This document shows, piece by piece, positions 22,738 to 32,231 of a stretch of 57,616 nucleotides of DNA; within the stretch, counting starts at the first letter, position 1, and every line of letters begins with the position of its first letter. Source of the stretch: a virus; the IMG/VR virus record IMGVR_UViG_3300027801_000025, positions 1-57,616 of that record, one strand, 5' to 3'. A program made the position numbers and the translations under genes. The notes under the pieces were generated by a model. That model worked only from the letters and a program-made list of their open reading frames with translations. It searched no databases and was not told where the DNA came from.

Positions 22738-23016
22738 ATGGCAGAGAAAACAATTGATTTAACTCCAAAGGTGGAGCAAATCACAGAGGACCAATTAAAA
22801 AACCTCCAAAATCTAATAAACGAGATTAACAAGATCCAATTATCTATAGGTCAACTTGAGGTTCAAAAAGCAAAACTACTAGGTGGTGTAAATCAACTAG
22901 AAGGTAAGCTAAAAGAAATGCAAGACGAGCTAGAAAAAGAGTACGGTAAAGTTACTGTTAATATTCAAGATGGATCTATCAAGCCTATAGAAGATGAAGC
23001 TGATAAGAAAAATTAG
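22738..23016 (+). CDS. small coiled-coil protein, 92 aa
   Basis: Preceded by a striking AATTAAATTAAATTAAATT leader. Residues about 17-70 form a heptad-rich coiled coil (LKNLQNLINEINKIQLSIGQ, LEGKLKEMQDELEKEY), and the C-terminus is acidic. It opens the head-gene operon, where a small assembly or scaffold-like protein is plausible. Its last 23 bases overlap the next gene. No family recognised. Confidence 0.65.
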   Translation: MAEKTIDLTPKVEQITEDQLKNLQNLINEINKIQLSIGQLEVQKAKLLGGVNQLEGKLKEMQDELEKEYGKVTVNIQDGSIKPIEDEADKKN

Positions 23017-23212
23017 TATTGGTAAAGATTATAAAAATGAAGCTATGCATTATGCCGTGGGCCAAGAGGTCTACGGCGGGCATACCATTTGTCATATAAC
23101 AGAGGAGGATAAAAAGTTTAGTATATTTATCAAAAAAAATAATGATGTACTACCTTGGAAAGACTTTAATAAAAATATGGCGGTTGCTATTGAGTATAAT
23201 CTAGAATACTAA
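22994..23212 (+). CDS. small hypothetical protein, 72 aa
   Basis: ATG at 22994 lies inside the previous gene (23-base overlap). The protein (MKLIRKISIGKDYKNEAMHY, then YAVGQEVYGGHTICHITEED) alternates short beta stretches and looks like a small beta-barrel. Its stop is followed immediately by the next ATG. The tight packing supports it being real. Function unknown. Confidence 0.6.
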   Translation: MKLIRKISIGKDYKNEAMHYAVGQEVYGGHTICHITEEDKKFSIFIKKNNDVLPWKDFNKNMAVAIEYNLEY

Positions 23213-23797
23213 ATGAGAAGCGTTTTCAACTATGTAGTTGAGCCTGTTGGTTCAAGGTACAATAATACAAAAAAGATAGACGGAAACGATCTGATATTAA
23301 ATACTCAGATTTTTACTCATCAAAGTGTTAATAGGTTAGCTGTTGTTAAACATGTACCTATCATCGGTAATCATAAAATACAAGTAGGTGATCACGTTAT
23401 AGTACACCACAACGTGTTTAGAAGGTTTCACGATATAAAAGGAAGAGAAAAAAACAGTAAAAGCTATATAGATGAAGATAACTACCTATGTGGTATTGAT
23501 CAAGTCTATGCTTACAAAAAAACAAAATGGATGCCTACTGAAGGATATGCTTTTGTAAAACCAATTCAATCTAATTATATATTTAGTACTAGCAAGGAAC
23601 AACCATTAAAAGGTATTTTGAAAATAGTTCAAGATAATCCACACTTAAAAGAAGGAGACTTAGTTGGCTTCACACCAAATAGTGAATATGAGTTTGTTAT
23701 TGATGGAGAAAGACTTTATAGAGTTAGATCAAAAAACTTAACAATAAAGTATGAACATCAAGGAAACGAAATTGAGTATAATCCAAGCTGGGCATAA
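23213..23797 (+). CDS. probable double-barrel GroES-like co-chaperonin, 194 aa
   Basis: Two successive halves resemble Cpn10. Half 1 (about 1-105): a first strand FNYVVEPVG, a loop with DLILNTQ where GroES has its GGIVLTG mobile loop, then KIQVGDHVIVHHNVF and NYLCGIDQVYAYK. Half 2 (about 108-183): EGYAFVKPI, a shortened loop, GILKIVQDNPHLKEGDLVGF and LYRVRSKNLTIKYE. Both fit the pattern LKENDIVFF and LYHVIQMQDVVLVE of the phage groES at 4277. The layout is like chloroplast Cpn20. It is encoded just ahead of the terminase and head genes. The call is from pattern, not from a search. Confidence 0.6.
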   Translation: MRSVFNYVVEPVGSRYNNTKKIDGNDLILNTQIFTHQSVNRLAVVKHVPIIGNHKIQVGDHVIVHHNVFRRFHDIKGREKNSKSYIDEDNYLCGIDQVYAYKKTKWMPTEGYAFVKPIQSNYIFSTSKEQPLKGILKIVQDNPHLKEGDLVGFTPNSEYEFVIDGERLYRVRSKNLTIKYEHQGNEIEYNPSWA

Positions 23798-24026
23798 AGC
23801 AGTTGAAGAATTAATTAAAGTTGCTAAAGAAGCTATCGTTGATTCAGGAGATGATATAACGGCAGATAGATTAAAAAATGCTGCTGCTACAAAAAAGTTA
23901 GCTATCTTCGATGCTTTTGAAATACTTGCTAGGATACAAGAAGAAGAAGATATGATTAATAATAAACCTAAAGAACAAGTTGCTGAAACTTCTTTTGGTG
24001 GTTTTGCAGAAAGAAGATCTAAGTAA
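23751..24026 (+). CDS. probable terminase small subunit, 91 aa
   Basis: A short, wholly helical, charged protein (MNIKETKLSIIQAGHKAVEE, then ADRLKNAAATKKLAIFDAFEILARIQEE) directly before the large terminase gene, overlapping it by TAATG. The size and place match small DNA-recognition subunits of packaging motors, which are weakly conserved. Its start lies 47 bases inside the previous gene. The role is inferred from position. Confidence 0.55.
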   Translation: MNIKETKLSIIQAGHKAVEELIKVAKEAIVDSGDDITADRLKNAAATKKLAIFDAFEILARIQEEEDMINNKPKEQVAETSFGGFAERRSK

Positions 24027-26242
24027 TGTATAATCAAAGTTTATTTAAGGTTGTAGAACCTATAAAAATAAATACCATAAAAAGACTTAACAAGTCTAAA
24101 AAATGGGAATACGGTTATAACAAAGAACATGATATAGTTGTTATAAGTAAGACTGGTCAGATTGGCGAGATATATGATATACAAAACTTTAAAGTAGCTT
24201 TACCAAAAGCTGTTAATGTTACTAAGTTTGAGAATGATAAATGGGAGGTGGCAGAATACCCTAAAGAGTTAAAAAGAATAAAAACTATATTTGACTGGAA
24301 AAATTATCCTGATGATTTTAAAGGTAAGTATATAGATTACATAGAAGATGAGTTTCAAAAAAGAGAGGAAGGTTTTTGGTATTACAACAAAGGCGTTCAA
24401 ACTTATATTACTGGCTCTCATTATATGTACCTGCAGTGGTCCAAAATTGATGTTGGTAAACCAGATTTTAGAGAAGCAAACAGATTATTCTATATATTTT
24501 GGGAAGCTTGTAAAGCAGATAAAAGATCATACGGAATGTGCTACCTTAAGAACAGGCGTTCAGGTTTCTCATTTATGTCATCAGCAGTATGTGTTGATAT
24601 GGCAACCATCTCTTCAGATTCTAGATTCGGTATTTTATCTAAATCAGGACCAGATGCTAAAAAGATGTTTACTGATAAAGTTGTACCAATATCCGTTAAC
24701 TACCCGTTCTTTTTTAAACCAATACAAGACGGTATGGACCGTCCAAAAACAGAACTTGCATATAGAGTACCCGCTAGTAAACTTACTAGAAGAAGTATTG
24801 TTAAAGCAAGTGATACCACCGGGGTATTAACTGGGTTAGATACAACAATAGATTGGAAAAACACAGGTGATAACAGTTACGATGGTGAAAAATTAAAACT
24901 ATTAGTCCACGATGAAAGTGGTAAATGGGAAAGGCCAAACAATATATTAAATAACTGGCGTGTAACTAAAACAACACTTAGGTTAGGTAGTAGAATAATT
25001 GGTAAATGTATAATGGGGTCAACCTCTAATGCTTTAGATAAAGGTGGAGACAATTTTAAAAGATTATATAAAGACTCAGACGTTACTAAAAGAAACAGGA
25101 ATGGACAGACTAAGTCAGGACTCTATTCTTTGTTCATTCCTATGGAGTGGAATTACGAAGGATTCATCGATTCTAATGGAGTACCTGTTTTTGACACTCC
25201 AAATGAAGAAGTGGAAGGCCCGTACGGGGAATTTATAGAAACTGGAGTAATTGATAACTGGAACAATGAAGTAGAGGGTCTTAAGAACGATCCTGATGCA
25301 CTTAATGAGTTCTATAGACAGTTTCCACGTACTGAAGAACACGCTTTCAGAGATGAGACAAAAAACAGTATATTTAATTTAGCTAAAATATACGAACAAA
25401 TAGATTTTAACGAAGAATTAAACGTTGCGAACTACGTTACTAAAGGTAATTTTCAATGGGTCAATGGTGTTAAAGATACAAAAGTTATATTTTACCCTGA
25501 CAACAACGGTAGATTTAGAGTTAGCTGGACACCACCAGCAAATTTACAAAACAACGTTATAATAAAAAATGGTGTTAAATACCCAGGTAATGAGCACATG
25601 GGTGCTTTTGGGTGTGACAGTTACGATATATCGGGTACTGTAGACGGTGAAGGATCTAAAGGTGCTTTGCACGGATTAACAAAATTTAGTATGGAAGATG
25701 CACCACCAAACCAATTCTTTTTAGAATATGTATCAAGACCAGCAACTGCAGAAATATTCTTTGAGGATATGCTAATGGCTTTAGTTTTTTATGGAATGCC
25801 AATACTTGCAGAGAACAACAAACCACGTTTACTATACTACTTAAGAAGAAGAGGTTACAGAGGTTTCAGTATGAATAGACCAGATAAAGTCTGGAACAAA
25901 CTTTCTGTAGCTGAAAAAGAAGTAGGTGGAATACCTAATTCAAGTGAGGATATAAAACAAGCTCACGCTGCTGCTATTGAAATGTACATACAAGATCACG
26001 TAGGTAAAAAACAAGATGGTAGTTATGGTAGAATAAATTTTAATAGAACGCTAGAAGATTGGGCTAAGTTTGATATAAACAATAGAACAAAATTTGATGC
26101 GTCAATATCTTCAGGTCTAGCTATCATGGCTTGTAATAGACATCTATATAAACCAAATGCCAATATAAAGAAAGAAAAAATCAATTTAAAATTTGCTAGA
26201 TACAAGCAGTCTGGTAACAGATCAAAACTAATAGAAAATTAA
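24026..26242 (+). CDS. terL: terminase large subunit (packaging ATPase/nuclease)
   Basis: 738 residues. The ATPase part has a deviant Walker A, KNRRSGFS (Lys175 to Ser182), with the Lys placed early as in lambda gpA (KSARVGYS), and a Walker B LLVHDE with Asp296 and Glu297. The C-terminal nuclease is of RNase H type; FGCDSYD with Asp531 is the likely first metal ligand. An N-terminal extension of about 120 residues precedes the motor. It cuts concatemeric DNA and pumps it into the prohead through the portal encoded next. The size is above the usual 450-650. Confidence 0.9.
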   Translation: MYNQSLFKVVEPIKINTIKRLNKSKKWEYGYNKEHDIVVISKTGQIGEIYDIQNFKVALPKAVNVTKFENDKWEVAEYPKELKRIKTIFDWKNYPDDFKGKYIDYIEDEFQKREEGFWYYNKGVQTYITGSHYMYLQWSKIDVGKPDFREANRLFYIFWEACKADKRSYGMCYLKNRRSGFSFMSSAVCVDMATISSDSRFGILSKSGPDAKKMFTDKVVPISVNYPFFFKPIQDGMDRPKTELAYRVPASKLTRRSIVKASDTTGVLTGLDTTIDWKNTGDNSYDGEKLKLLVHDESGKWERPNNILNNWRVTKTTLRLGSRIIGKCIMGSTSNALDKGGDNFKRLYKDSDVTKRNRNGQTKSGLYSLFIPMEWNYEGFIDSNGVPVFDTPNEEVEGPYGEFIETGVIDNWNNEVEGLKNDPDALNEFYRQFPRTEEHAFRDETKNSIFNLAKIYEQIDFNEELNVANYVTKGNFQWVNGVKDTKVIFYPDNNGRFRVSWTPPANLQNNVIIKNGVKYPGNEHMGAFGCDSYDISGTVDGEGSKGALHGLTKFSMEDAPPNQFFLEYVSRPATAEIFFEDMLMALVFYGMPILAENNKPRLLYYLRRRGYRGFSMNRPDKVWNKLSVAEKEVGGIPNSSEDIKQAHAAAIEMYIQDHVGKKQDGSYGRINFNRTLEDWAKFDINNRTKFDASISSGLAIMACNRHLYKPNANIKKEKINLKFARYKQSGNRSKLIEN

Positions 26243-26243
26243 T

Positions 26244-28673
26244 ATGGCTGAGTCAGTTGTAAAAAGTTATTTTCCAAGTCAAGTCGCAAGTGACTCTGAG
26301 AAGATGGGCACCGAGTACGGGCTCAAAGTTGCTAAAGCGATAGAGAGCGAGTGGTTTAAACGCGACTCTGGTACAAATAGGTTTTACGGAAATCAAACAG
26401 AATTTCATAAATTACGTTTATACGCTCGTGGTGAGCAGTCTATACAGAAATACAAAGATGAGTTGTCCATAAATGGTGACTTGTCTTATCTTAATTTAGA
26501 CTGGAAACCAGTACCTATAATACCTAAGTTTGTGGATATAGTAGTAAATGGTATATCAGAAAGAGTATTTGATATAAAAGCTTACTCACAAGATCCTTAC
26601 GGTATAAGTAAAAGAACAGCTTACATGGAATCTTTATTAAGAGACATGGAAACTGAAGATCTTGCTGAATTTGCACAAACAGCATTTGGTGTAGATATTA
26701 GAGAGAATAAAAAAGAAGAACTACCTGATTCTGTAGAAGAGTTAGAACTACACATGCAGTTAAGTTATAAACAAGCTGTTGAGTTAGCAGAAGAGCAAGC
26801 TATAAATACTGTGTTAAACGGTAATAATTATGATTTAATAAGAAGAAGAGTTAATTATGATTTAGTAACCTTAGGTATAGGTGCATCGAAAACTACGTTC
26901 TCTAAATCAGAAGGTATTAAAATTGACTACGTAGATCCTGCTAATTTAGTTTACTCTTACACAGACTCTCCTTACTTTGAAGATGTGTACTATGTTGGTG
27001 AAGTTAAAAATGTAACTGTAAATGAGTTAAAGAAACAATTTCCTAATTTAGAAGAAAAAGATTTAATGGATATTATTGGCCAAGGTTTTCAAAACTCTGG
27101 TTTTTATAATAGAAGTTTAACAGAAGCTAATCAAGTAGATAAAAATCAAGTACAAGTTCTTTATTTTAATTATAAGACTTATGCTAATGAAGTTTATAAA
27201 GTAAAAGAAACTGCAACTGGAGCTAGTAAAATAATAGTTAAAGACGATAGTTTCAACCCATTAATGGAAATAGCCATGGAAATGAAGTATGGTAAAGTTT
27301 CTAGATCTATAGAAGTTTTATACGAAGGAGCTATTATACTAGGTACTAAAAAGCTACTTAAATGGGAGTTAGCTAAAAACATGATGAGACCTAAGAGTGA
27401 TTATACTAAAGTTAAAATGAACTATAGTATGGTTGCGCCTAGAATGTACAAAGGTAGAATAGAATCTTTAGTAAGCAGAATAACAGGCTTTGCTGATATG
27501 ATTCAACTTACACACCTTAAGCTACAACAGGTTATGTCTAGATTAGTACCAGATGGTATATATTTAGATGCTGATGGTTTAGCTGAGATAGACTTAGGTA
27601 ACGGAACTAACTATAACCCACAAGAAGCATTAAACATGTTCTTTCAAACTGGTTCGATAATTGGTAGATCAATGACTAGTGATGGAGATAATAATCCAGG
27701 TAAGGTTCCTATACAAGAAATATCTAGTGGAAGTGGTGGTCAAAAAATGCAATCACTTATAGGTACTTATAATTATTACCTACAAATGATAAGAGATGTA
27801 ACGGGTTTAAACGAAGCTACAGATGCATCTTCACCTTCTAAAGATGCTTTAGTTGGTGTTCAAAAAATAGCGGCAGCTAATTCAAACACAGCTACTAGAC
27901 ATATACTACAAAGTAGTTTGTTCTTAAGCTCTGAAGTAGCTGAATTAATAAGTTTAAGAATATCAGATGTTTTAGAATACTCTCCGACTAAAGATGCTTT
28001 TATACAAAGTATCGGTACACACAATGTAGCTACATTAGAAGAAATGAGCAATCTACATTTATATGATTTTGGTATATTTATAGAACTTGCGCCTGATGAT
28101 GAAGAAAAACAAATGCTGGAGAACAATATACAAATGGCTTTACAGCAGCAAAGTATAGATCTTGAAGATGCGATAGATCTTAGGGATATAAAAAATATCA
28201 AACTAGCTAATCAACTTCTCAAAATACGTAGAAAGAAAAAGCAAGTTAAAGATATGGAGATGCAACAGCAGAACATACAAGCACAGGCACAAGCTAATTC
28301 ACAAACGCAACAAGCAGCTGCTCAAGCAGAGGTACAAAAACAACAAGCTTTAACTAATCAAAAAATGGAGTTAATGAAAATGGAATCAGAGTTTGATTCT
28401 AAAAAACTTCAACAAGAGGCTTTACTTAAGAAAGAACTTATGAATCATGAGTTTATGATTAACCAAGAGCTTAAGAAAATGGACTTACAATCCATTGAAA
28501 CTAAAGATAAATACAAAGAAGATCGTAAAGACGATAGAACAAAAATACAAGCCTCACAACAAAGTGAGTTAATAGACCAAAGAAATAACAAAAAACCACC
28601 TAAAAACTTTGAGTCTTCAAGTAATGATATACTTGGTGGTGGATTTGGATTGAATTCATTTGATCCAAGATAA
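26244..28673 (+). CDS. portal protein, 809 aa
   Basis: It follows terL by one base. The core carries features of large podovirus-type portals: LDWKPVPIIPKFVDIVVNG near residue 90, WELAKNMMRPKSDYTKVKM, and MIQLTHLKLQQVMSRLVPDG near the stem and clip. From about residue 650 a long Gln/Lys-rich coiled coil (QAQAQANSQTQQAAAQAEVQ) forms a barrel-like or tail-facing extension. The portal is the dodecameric gate for DNA. Family assignment by position and pattern. Confidence 0.85.
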   Translation: MAESVVKSYFPSQVASDSEKMGTEYGLKVAKAIESEWFKRDSGTNRFYGNQTEFHKLRLYARGEQSIQKYKDELSINGDLSYLNLDWKPVPIIPKFVDIVVNGISERVFDIKAYSQDPYGISKRTAYMESLLRDMETEDLAEFAQTAFGVDIRENKKEELPDSVEELELHMQLSYKQAVELAEEQAINTVLNGNNYDLIRRRVNYDLVTLGIGASKTTFSKSEGIKIDYVDPANLVYSYTDSPYFEDVYYVGEVKNVTVNELKKQFPNLEEKDLMDIIGQGFQNSGFYNRSLTEANQVDKNQVQVLYFNYKTYANEVYKVKETATGASKIIVKDDSFNPLMEIAMEMKYGKVSRSIEVLYEGAIILGTKKLLKWELAKNMMRPKSDYTKVKMNYSMVAPRMYKGRIESLVSRITGFADMIQLTHLKLQQVMSRLVPDGIYLDADGLAEIDLGNGTNYNPQEALNMFFQTGSIIGRSMTSDGDNNPGKVPIQEISSGSGGQKMQSLIGTYNYYLQMIRDVTGLNEATDASSPSKDALVGVQKIAAANSNTATRHILQSSLFLSSEVAELISLRISDVLEYSPTKDAFIQSIGTHNVATLEEMSNLHLYDFGIFIELAPDDEEKQMLENNIQMALQQQSIDLEDAIDLRDIKNIKLANQLLKIRRKKKQVKDMEMQQQNIQAQAQANSQTQQAAAQAEVQKQQALTNQKMELMKMESEFDSKKLQQEALLKKELMNHEFMINQELKKMDLQSIETKDKYKEDRKDDRTKIQASQQSELIDQRNNKKPPKNFESSSNDILGGGFGLNSFDPR

Positions 28674-28698
28674 TTTTTTAATTTTATAATATTATATT

Positions 28699-29877
28699 AT
28701 GGCTGAAAATCAAGAAAATGATGTTCAAGAAGAAGTTGTAGAAGCAACTAACGTTGAACAAGACTTAGTAGATCAACAAGAAGTTGAACCTAAGGTAGAA
28801 GCAGAAGTAACTGCTCCAAAAAACGAAGTTCTAGAAGATGGTACTGTTAAGTTAGATTTGACAAGCGTAGAGGAGAAAGCTCCAACTAGCGCTACAAATG
28901 AATTTAAAACACCAGAAACTGTAGCTGAAGTACCTCAAGAACAACCGGTTGAAGAACAACCTGTATTAGAGGAAATTACTGAAGAAGAGGTTGTCGAACA
29001 AACTCAAGAACTACAGGAAGACATTGTCGATGCAATACAAGAACAGAAAGAGTCTGGTGTTGAGTTACCAGAGAATATACAAAAGGTTGTGGATTTCATC
29101 AGTGATACTGGTGGTAGTTTAGAAGACTATGTTAAGTTAAATCAAGACTACTCTAAATATGAAGACGATACTTTACTTAGAGAGTTCTACGCACAAACAA
29201 AACCTCATTTAAACAGAGATGAAATTGACTTCTTAATGGAAGATAATTTTAAATATGACGAAGAATCTGATGAGGAAAGAGATATAAAAAGAAAAAAATT
29301 AGCATTAAAGGAGCAAGTTGCAAATGCTAAAAGCCACCTAGACGGGCAAAAGTCTAAATACTATGAAGAGATCAAAGCTGGAAGCAGGCTAGCGCCTGAA
29401 CAAAAGAAAGCAATTGATTTTTTCGATCGTTATGAAAAAGAAGCAAAAGATAACGAGAAGCACCAATCTATATTCTTAAAGAAAACTGAAAATGTTTTTA
29501 CTGAAAATTTCAAAGGTTTTGATTACAAAGTAGGTGAAAAGAAATATAGATTTAATGTAAAGGATGCTGAAAAGATTAAGAACACCCAAAGCGACATCAA
29601 CAATTTCACCAAGAAGTTCTTGAATGAAAAAAACGAAATGTCAGATGCAACGGGTTATCACAAGTCTTTATTTACAGCAATGAATCCTGATCTGGTTGCT
29701 AATCACTTTTACGAACAAGGCAAAGCTGACGCTATCAAGGATAGTGTTGCAAGATCCAAAAACATTGACATGGCACCTCGTGGTACTCACGAAAAAGTTG
29801 CTAATGCTAGTGGTTTTCAAGTAAAAGCTATATCTGGAGAATCTTCTAATGACTTTAAAATAAAACTTAGAAAATAA
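28699..29877 (+). CDS. probable scaffolding protein, 392 aa
   Basis: Lies between portal and capsid, the usual place for a scaffold. The first 125 residues are very acidic and low in complexity (EVVEATNVEQDLVDQQEVEP, EEITEEEVVEQTQELQED). The rest is helical and charged (KKLALKEQVANAKSHL, DFFDRYEKEAKDNEKH), ending in a basic tail KIKLRK, as expected for the capsid-binding end. No protease motif is seen. Function inferred from position and composition. Confidence 0.75.
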   Translation: MAENQENDVQEEVVEATNVEQDLVDQQEVEPKVEAEVTAPKNEVLEDGTVKLDLTSVEEKAPTSATNEFKTPETVAEVPQEQPVEEQPVLEEITEEEVVEQTQELQEDIVDAIQEQKESGVELPENIQKVVDFISDTGGSLEDYVKLNQDYSKYEDDTLLREFYAQTKPHLNRDEIDFLMEDNFKYDEESDEERDIKRKKLALKEQVANAKSHLDGQKSKYYEEIKAGSRLAPEQKKAIDFFDRYEKEAKDNEKHQSIFLKKTENVFTENFKGFDYKVGEKKYRFNVKDAEKIKNTQSDINNFTKKFLNEKNEMSDATGYHKSLFTAMNPDLVANHFYEQGKADAIKDSVARSKNIDMAPRGTHEKVANASGFQVKAISGESSNDFKIKLRK

Positions 29878-29900
29878 TCATTTAAAAAAAATTAAAAATT

Positions 29901-31370
29901 ATGGCTTTTAATTCAACAGGTGCTGCATTAGCACACCTAACGCCAAGACCAGACAAATCTTTGTTTGCTGGCAATTACCTGTCTATCACAGGAAACGATT
30001 TCAATTTCACAAAACAATTCTTACCAGAAGTTTATGAAAAAGAAGTTGAAAGATACGGAAATAGAACTGTAGGAGGTTTCTTACGTATGGTAGGAGCAGA
30101 AATGCCTATGGCATCTGACCAAGTAGTTTGGGCAGAGCAAGGTAGAATTCACGTAGCATTTGACGATTGTTCATTAGCTGCAGGTGGTGACGCTGCTTTA
30201 AACAAAATTACATTTTCAAGTACTGCTAACGCTGCTTACATTAACATTGGAGACACTGTTGTAATAAGCAAAGGTGGTAAAACTGCTAAATGTTATGTTA
30301 CTGCTAAACCATCTACAACTACTATTACAGCTGTACCTTACAAAGCTACTGCTTTAAACGGTGCTGCTGCTGGAGCTTTCAGTAACAGTGGTGCAACAAC
30401 AGCATTAAGTTTGTTTGTATACGGTTCTGAATATGGAAAAGGATCTATAAACGTTGGTAATACTTTAAATGCTCAAAGTGAGTACTTTAATAACTCACCA
30501 ATAATTATAAGAGACAAATATTCTGTAAACGGATCTGACACTGCTCAAATTGGGTGGGTCGAAGTTACAACTGAAGTTGGAACATCTGGATACTTATGGT
30601 ACTTAAAATCTGAGCACGAAGCTAGATTAAGATTCGAAGATCAATTAGAAATGACTATGATTGAAGCTGAAAAAGCTGCACATTCATTCTCTGCTGATCC
30701 AGGAGTTGGATCTAACTCTTTCACTGTTAAAGGTACTGAAGGTATGTTTGCTGCAATCGAATCAAGAGGATTAGTTTACTCTGATGCTGATTTCGGTGGC
30801 GCAGCTGCTGATGACGGTTTAGCTGATTTTGACCTTATCTTACAAGAACTAGACAAGCAAGGTGCTATCGAAGAAAACATGATGTTCCTTAATAGAGGAG
30901 TATCTCTTGCTATCGATAACATGTTAGCTGCTCAAAATTCTTACGGAGCTGGAGGTACATCTTACGGTGTATTTGACAACTCTGAAGATATGGCGCTTAA
31001 CCTAGGATTCTCAGGATTTAGAAGAGGTTCTTACGATTTTTACAAGACTGATTGGAAATACCTTAACGACTCTACAACTAGAGGTTTAGTTAAAGATATT
31101 GAAGGAGTTATTGTTCCTGCTGGAACTTCAACTGTTTACGATCAACAACTTGGTAAAAACATTGCAAGACCATTCTTACACATTAGATACAGAGCTTCTG
31201 AAGCTGATGATAGAAGAATGAAATCTTGGATTACTGGTTCAGTTGGTGGAAACTTTACTTCTGATGAAGACGCGATGAACGTTCATTTCTTATCTGAGAG
31301 ATGTTTATGTGTTCAAGGAGCAAACAACTTTGTTCTACTTAAGTCTGCTGATGGTGTAATTGGTGACTAA
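29901..31370 (+). CDS. major capsid protein, 489 aa
   Basis: Follows the scaffold with a TTAAAAATT leader and is followed by a terminator, as expected of the most highly expressed gene. It has an N-terminal arm (LTPRPDKSLFAGNYLSITGN), a helix-rich region (FLPEVYEKEVERYGNRTVGG), an inserted Ala/Thr-rich beta domain (about 85-180) and a long core (HEARLRFEDQLEMTMIEAEK, RASEADDRRMKSWITG). An HK97-type fold is likely. Codon choice looks more uniform (frequent GCT, GGT, AAC) than in neighbours, which fits strong expression. Confidence 0.85.
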   Translation: MAFNSTGAALAHLTPRPDKSLFAGNYLSITGNDFNFTKQFLPEVYEKEVERYGNRTVGGFLRMVGAEMPMASDQVVWAEQGRIHVAFDDCSLAAGGDAALNKITFSSTANAAYINIGDTVVISKGGKTAKCYVTAKPSTTTITAVPYKATALNGAAAGAFSNSGATTALSLFVYGSEYGKGSINVGNTLNAQSEYFNNSPIIIRDKYSVNGSDTAQIGWVEVTTEVGTSGYLWYLKSEHEARLRFEDQLEMTMIEAEKAAHSFSADPGVGSNSFTVKGTEGMFAAIESRGLVYSDADFGGAAADDGLADFDLILQELDKQGAIEENMMFLNRGVSLAIDNMLAAQNSYGAGGTSYGVFDNSEDMALNLGFSGFRRGSYDFYKTDWKYLNDSTTRGLVKDIEGVIVPAGTSTVYDQQLGKNIARPFLHIRYRASEADDRRMKSWITGSVGGNFTSDEDAMNVHFLSERCLCVQGANNFVLLKSADGVIGD

Positions 31371-31394
31371 TTACTATTAACCTAATGTAATTTT

Positions 31395-31427
31395 TACCCT
31401 CGTTGTATAGACGGGGGTAATTATTAC
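31395..31427 (+). terminator. terminator after the capsid gene
   Basis: TACCCTCGT at 31395-31403 pairs with ACGGGGGTA at 31411-31419 (one G-T wobble) around a 7-base loop, followed by ATTATTACTTTT. It lies 24 bases after the capsid stop, ahead of the next gene, and so may limit expression of downstream genes relative to capsid. Confidence 0.7.
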
Positions 31428-31449
31428 TTTTATTAAATTATATTATATT

Positions 31450-32217
31450 ATGAAAACAAAAAATGAAGTATCCAAGGCACAGTCTTGGGAAGTTAAAGAT
31501 AGGATATATCACTTAATGGGTGATGGAAATCCTTTATTGTATGTTATACCTAGTAGACATACACGTAGAAAACCTTTGTTATATTTTGACGAAGCAACTG
31601 GAGTGCAAGAAGAAATAAAGTACGCTACAAACCAAACCTCACCATTAGTTGCTGGGCAAAAGGGAGAAGCTACATTAGGCCACATTGCATTTAGAAATGG
31701 AACAATAGTAGTTCCTAAAAGAAAACAAAATCTACAAAAATTATTAAGCCTATACCACCCTCTAAAAAATATCATATACAAAGAGCATGATGAAGTAAAA
31801 AATGCTAGTATAGATTTAGAATATATGGAAGCAGAAGTTGATGCTTTAGTTGCCGCGAAGCAAATAGAGATTGATTTAGCGGAAGCTATATTAAGAGTTG
31901 AAGTAGGTAGTGCAGTAAGTAAGATGTCATCTAAAGAAGTTAGAAGAGATGTTATGCTTATGGCACGTCAAAACCCATATTTATTCTTAGAGCTTTTAGC
32001 TGATGACTCTGTACCACTAAGAGACTTAGGTGTTAAAGCGGTAGAAGCAAGTATAATTTCATTATCTCCTGACAACAGAGTATTTAGCTGGGCGAGTAAC
32101 GGTAGAAAGCTATTCTCAGTACCTTTTGAAGAACATCCTTATTCAGCTTTAGCCTCTTGGTTTAAAACTGATGAAGGTATGGAAGTTTTGATAACAATAC
32201 AAAAGAAACTTAAATAG
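31450..32217 (+). CDS. head-associated hypothetical protein, 255 aa
   Basis: Preceded by a TTAAATTATATTATATT leader and isolated by terminators on both sides. The protein has an N-terminal beta-like part (VKDRIYHLMGDGNPLLYVIP, HTRRKPLLYFDEATG) and a helical C-terminal half (ALVAAKQIEIDLAEAILRVE, KEVRRDVMLMARQNPYLFL). It could be a head decoration, neck or morphogenesis protein. Placement between capsid and neck genes suggests a virion or assembly role; no family is recognised. Confidence 0.65.
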   Translation: MKTKNEVSKAQSWEVKDRIYHLMGDGNPLLYVIPSRHTRRKPLLYFDEATGVQEEIKYATNQTSPLVAGQKGEATLGHIAFRNGTIVVPKRKQNLQKLLSLYHPLKNIIYKEHDEVKNASIDLEYMEAEVDALVAAKQIEIDLAEAILRVEVGSAVSKMSSKEVRRDVMLMARQNPYLFLELLADDSVPLRDLGVKAVEASIISLSPDNRVFSWASNGRKLFSVPFEEHPYSALASWFKTDEGMEVLITIQKKLK

Positions 32218-32231
32218 TACCCATTGTAGTG

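Noticed and set aside
24348-24830. 160-aa plus-strand frame inside terL
   Set aside because: It is a shifted frame of the terminase gene with no leader.
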